This document shows, piece by piece, positions 14,850 through 15,362 of a stretch of 15,362 nt of DNA. The notes beneath the pieces are model-generated. The model ran no database searches, had not been told where the DNA came from, and saw only the letters and a program-made list of their open reading frames with translations. The stretch spans positions 1 to 15,362 of the forward strand of contig CAYIYN010000032.1 of NCBI GenBank assembly GCA_964367645.1, in the 5' to 3' direction. Origin of the DNA: RGIG4097 sp964367645 (GTDB lineage: Bacteria; Bacillota; Clostridia; Christensenellales; CAG-917). Both the position numbers and the translations under genes were made by a program. How positions within the stretch are numbered: position 1 is the first letter of the stretch; each line of letters begins with the position of its first letter.

Positions 14850-15352
14850 CAATCCTTACGCGCGCAATCGTGCGCCGCACCTTTTAATATATCTACGCCG
14901 TGTTTTAAACTGTCCAAAATAAAGCCCAACGCTTCTTCCACAGCCTTGGGCGAACCGGGAAGATTGACTATTATACTCTTTCTGCGTATGCCCGATACCC
15001 CGCGTGACAGCATCGCTCGCGGCGTAATTTGGAAGCTGTTGTATCTGATTGCCTCGGCTATACCCATCGCCTCGCGCTCGATAACAGCCATAGTCGCCTC
15101 GGGTGTGTTATCCCTTGACGAAAAGCCCGTGCCGCCCGTGGTAAGAACAACATCCGCGCCGGCGTTGCACGCACAAATCAGCGCATCTTTTATCAGTTGC
15201 GGTTCATCGGGAACGACAACGTACTGTAAAACTTTAAAGTCTTGCGAGTGGAGCATTTCGGCCATAACCTTGCCGCTGACGTCTTCTCTTTCGCCCGACG
15301 CTCCCTTATCGCTGACGGTAATCACAGCCGCGGTGTATTCTTTTTTGTCCAT
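14849..15352 (-). CDS. mogA: Molybdopterin adenylyltransferase (MogA/MoaB family)
   Basis: This 167-residue protein transfers AMP from ATP to molybdopterin, activating it for metal insertion by MoeA. Landmarks: VITVSDKGASGERED (10-24), the loop TTGGTGFSSRDNTPEAT (71-87) that binds the pterin and carries the key Asp81, and IVNLPGSPKAVEEAL (128-142). MoaB and MogA are hard to separate by sequence; the MoeA neighbour favours a MogA role. The ATG is preceded by GGAGAA (15357-15362), which runs to the window edge. The operon may continue upstream, so promoter and any Moco riboswitch are outside. Confidence 0.94.
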   Translation of the reverse strand: MDKKEYTAAVITVSDKGASGEREDVSGKVMAEMLHSQDFKVLQYVVVPDEPQLIKDALICACNAGADVVLTTGGTGFSSRDNTPEATMAVIEREAMGIAEAIRYNSFQITPRAMLSRGVSGIRRKSIIVNLPGSPKAVEEALGFILDSLKHGVDILKGAAHDCARKD

Positions 15353-15362
15353 TGCTTTCTCC

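Overview
The window looks like chromosome from an anaerobic, Gram-positive-type bacterium, most likely an uncultured gut Clostridia (Bacillota) lineage. This is inferred from an oxygen-sensitive glycyl radical enzyme with its own activase, strong purine-rich ribosome binding sites, very tightly overlapped operons, a fused MoeA/substrate-binding protein, and a clostridial-style stand-alone MOSC protein. No database search was possible, so the taxonomy is inference.

Layout. (1) Positions 1-~115: what looks like the last ~40 nt of a 5S rRNA on the + strand, followed by two hairpin terminators. (2) ~115-463: gene-free spacer with a 56-bp tandem repeat, a REP-like hairpin and a 15-bp tandem repeat that runs into the next gene's stop codon. 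(3) 462-5401, minus strand: a compact four-gene operon read right to left: GntR/FCD regulator, glycyl radical enzyme (GRE) of unassigned substrate, GRE-activating radical SAM enzyme, and a duplicated FMN-type split-barrel protein. It has a readable sigma-70-type promoter, with a perfect 13-bp FadR-type operator at the predicted transcription start and a second, degenerate site about 77 bp upstream. (4) 5795-6292: an isolated phage-holin-like gene (+) and, tail to tail with it, a 49-residue putative membrane peptide (-). (5) 6367-7656 (+): FAD oxidoreductase with a C-terminal Rieske [2Fe-2S] domain. It converges, across a bidirectional terminator, on (6) 7802-9463 (-): a GPH/MelB-type sodium-coupled symporter with a long acidic tail. 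(7) 9464-9868: a 405-nt spacer with an AAATGC palindrome cluster upstream of the symporter. (8) 9869-15352, minus strand: a molybdenum cofactor operon in the order mogA, moeA, moeA-PBP fusion, moaA, moaC, MOSC, with every junction overlapping or within a few bases; it continues upstream of the window.

How the parts fit. The GRE operon is a self-contained catabolic or fermentative unit: a repressor-like regulator, a C-x-E type GRE (Cys447/Glu449, Gly804) and its activase with two ferredoxin-like clusters. The flavin-type split-barrel protein has no obvious textbook role in such operons. The symporter is a possible but unproven substrate importer; it lacks the GRE operator. The Moco operon makes cyclic pyranopterin and handles molybdate insertion and sulfur chemistry, but the MoaD/MoaE/MoeB genes for the sulfur-insertion step are not in this window. 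The most interesting candidate for new biology is the GRE operon with its tandem split-barrel partner.
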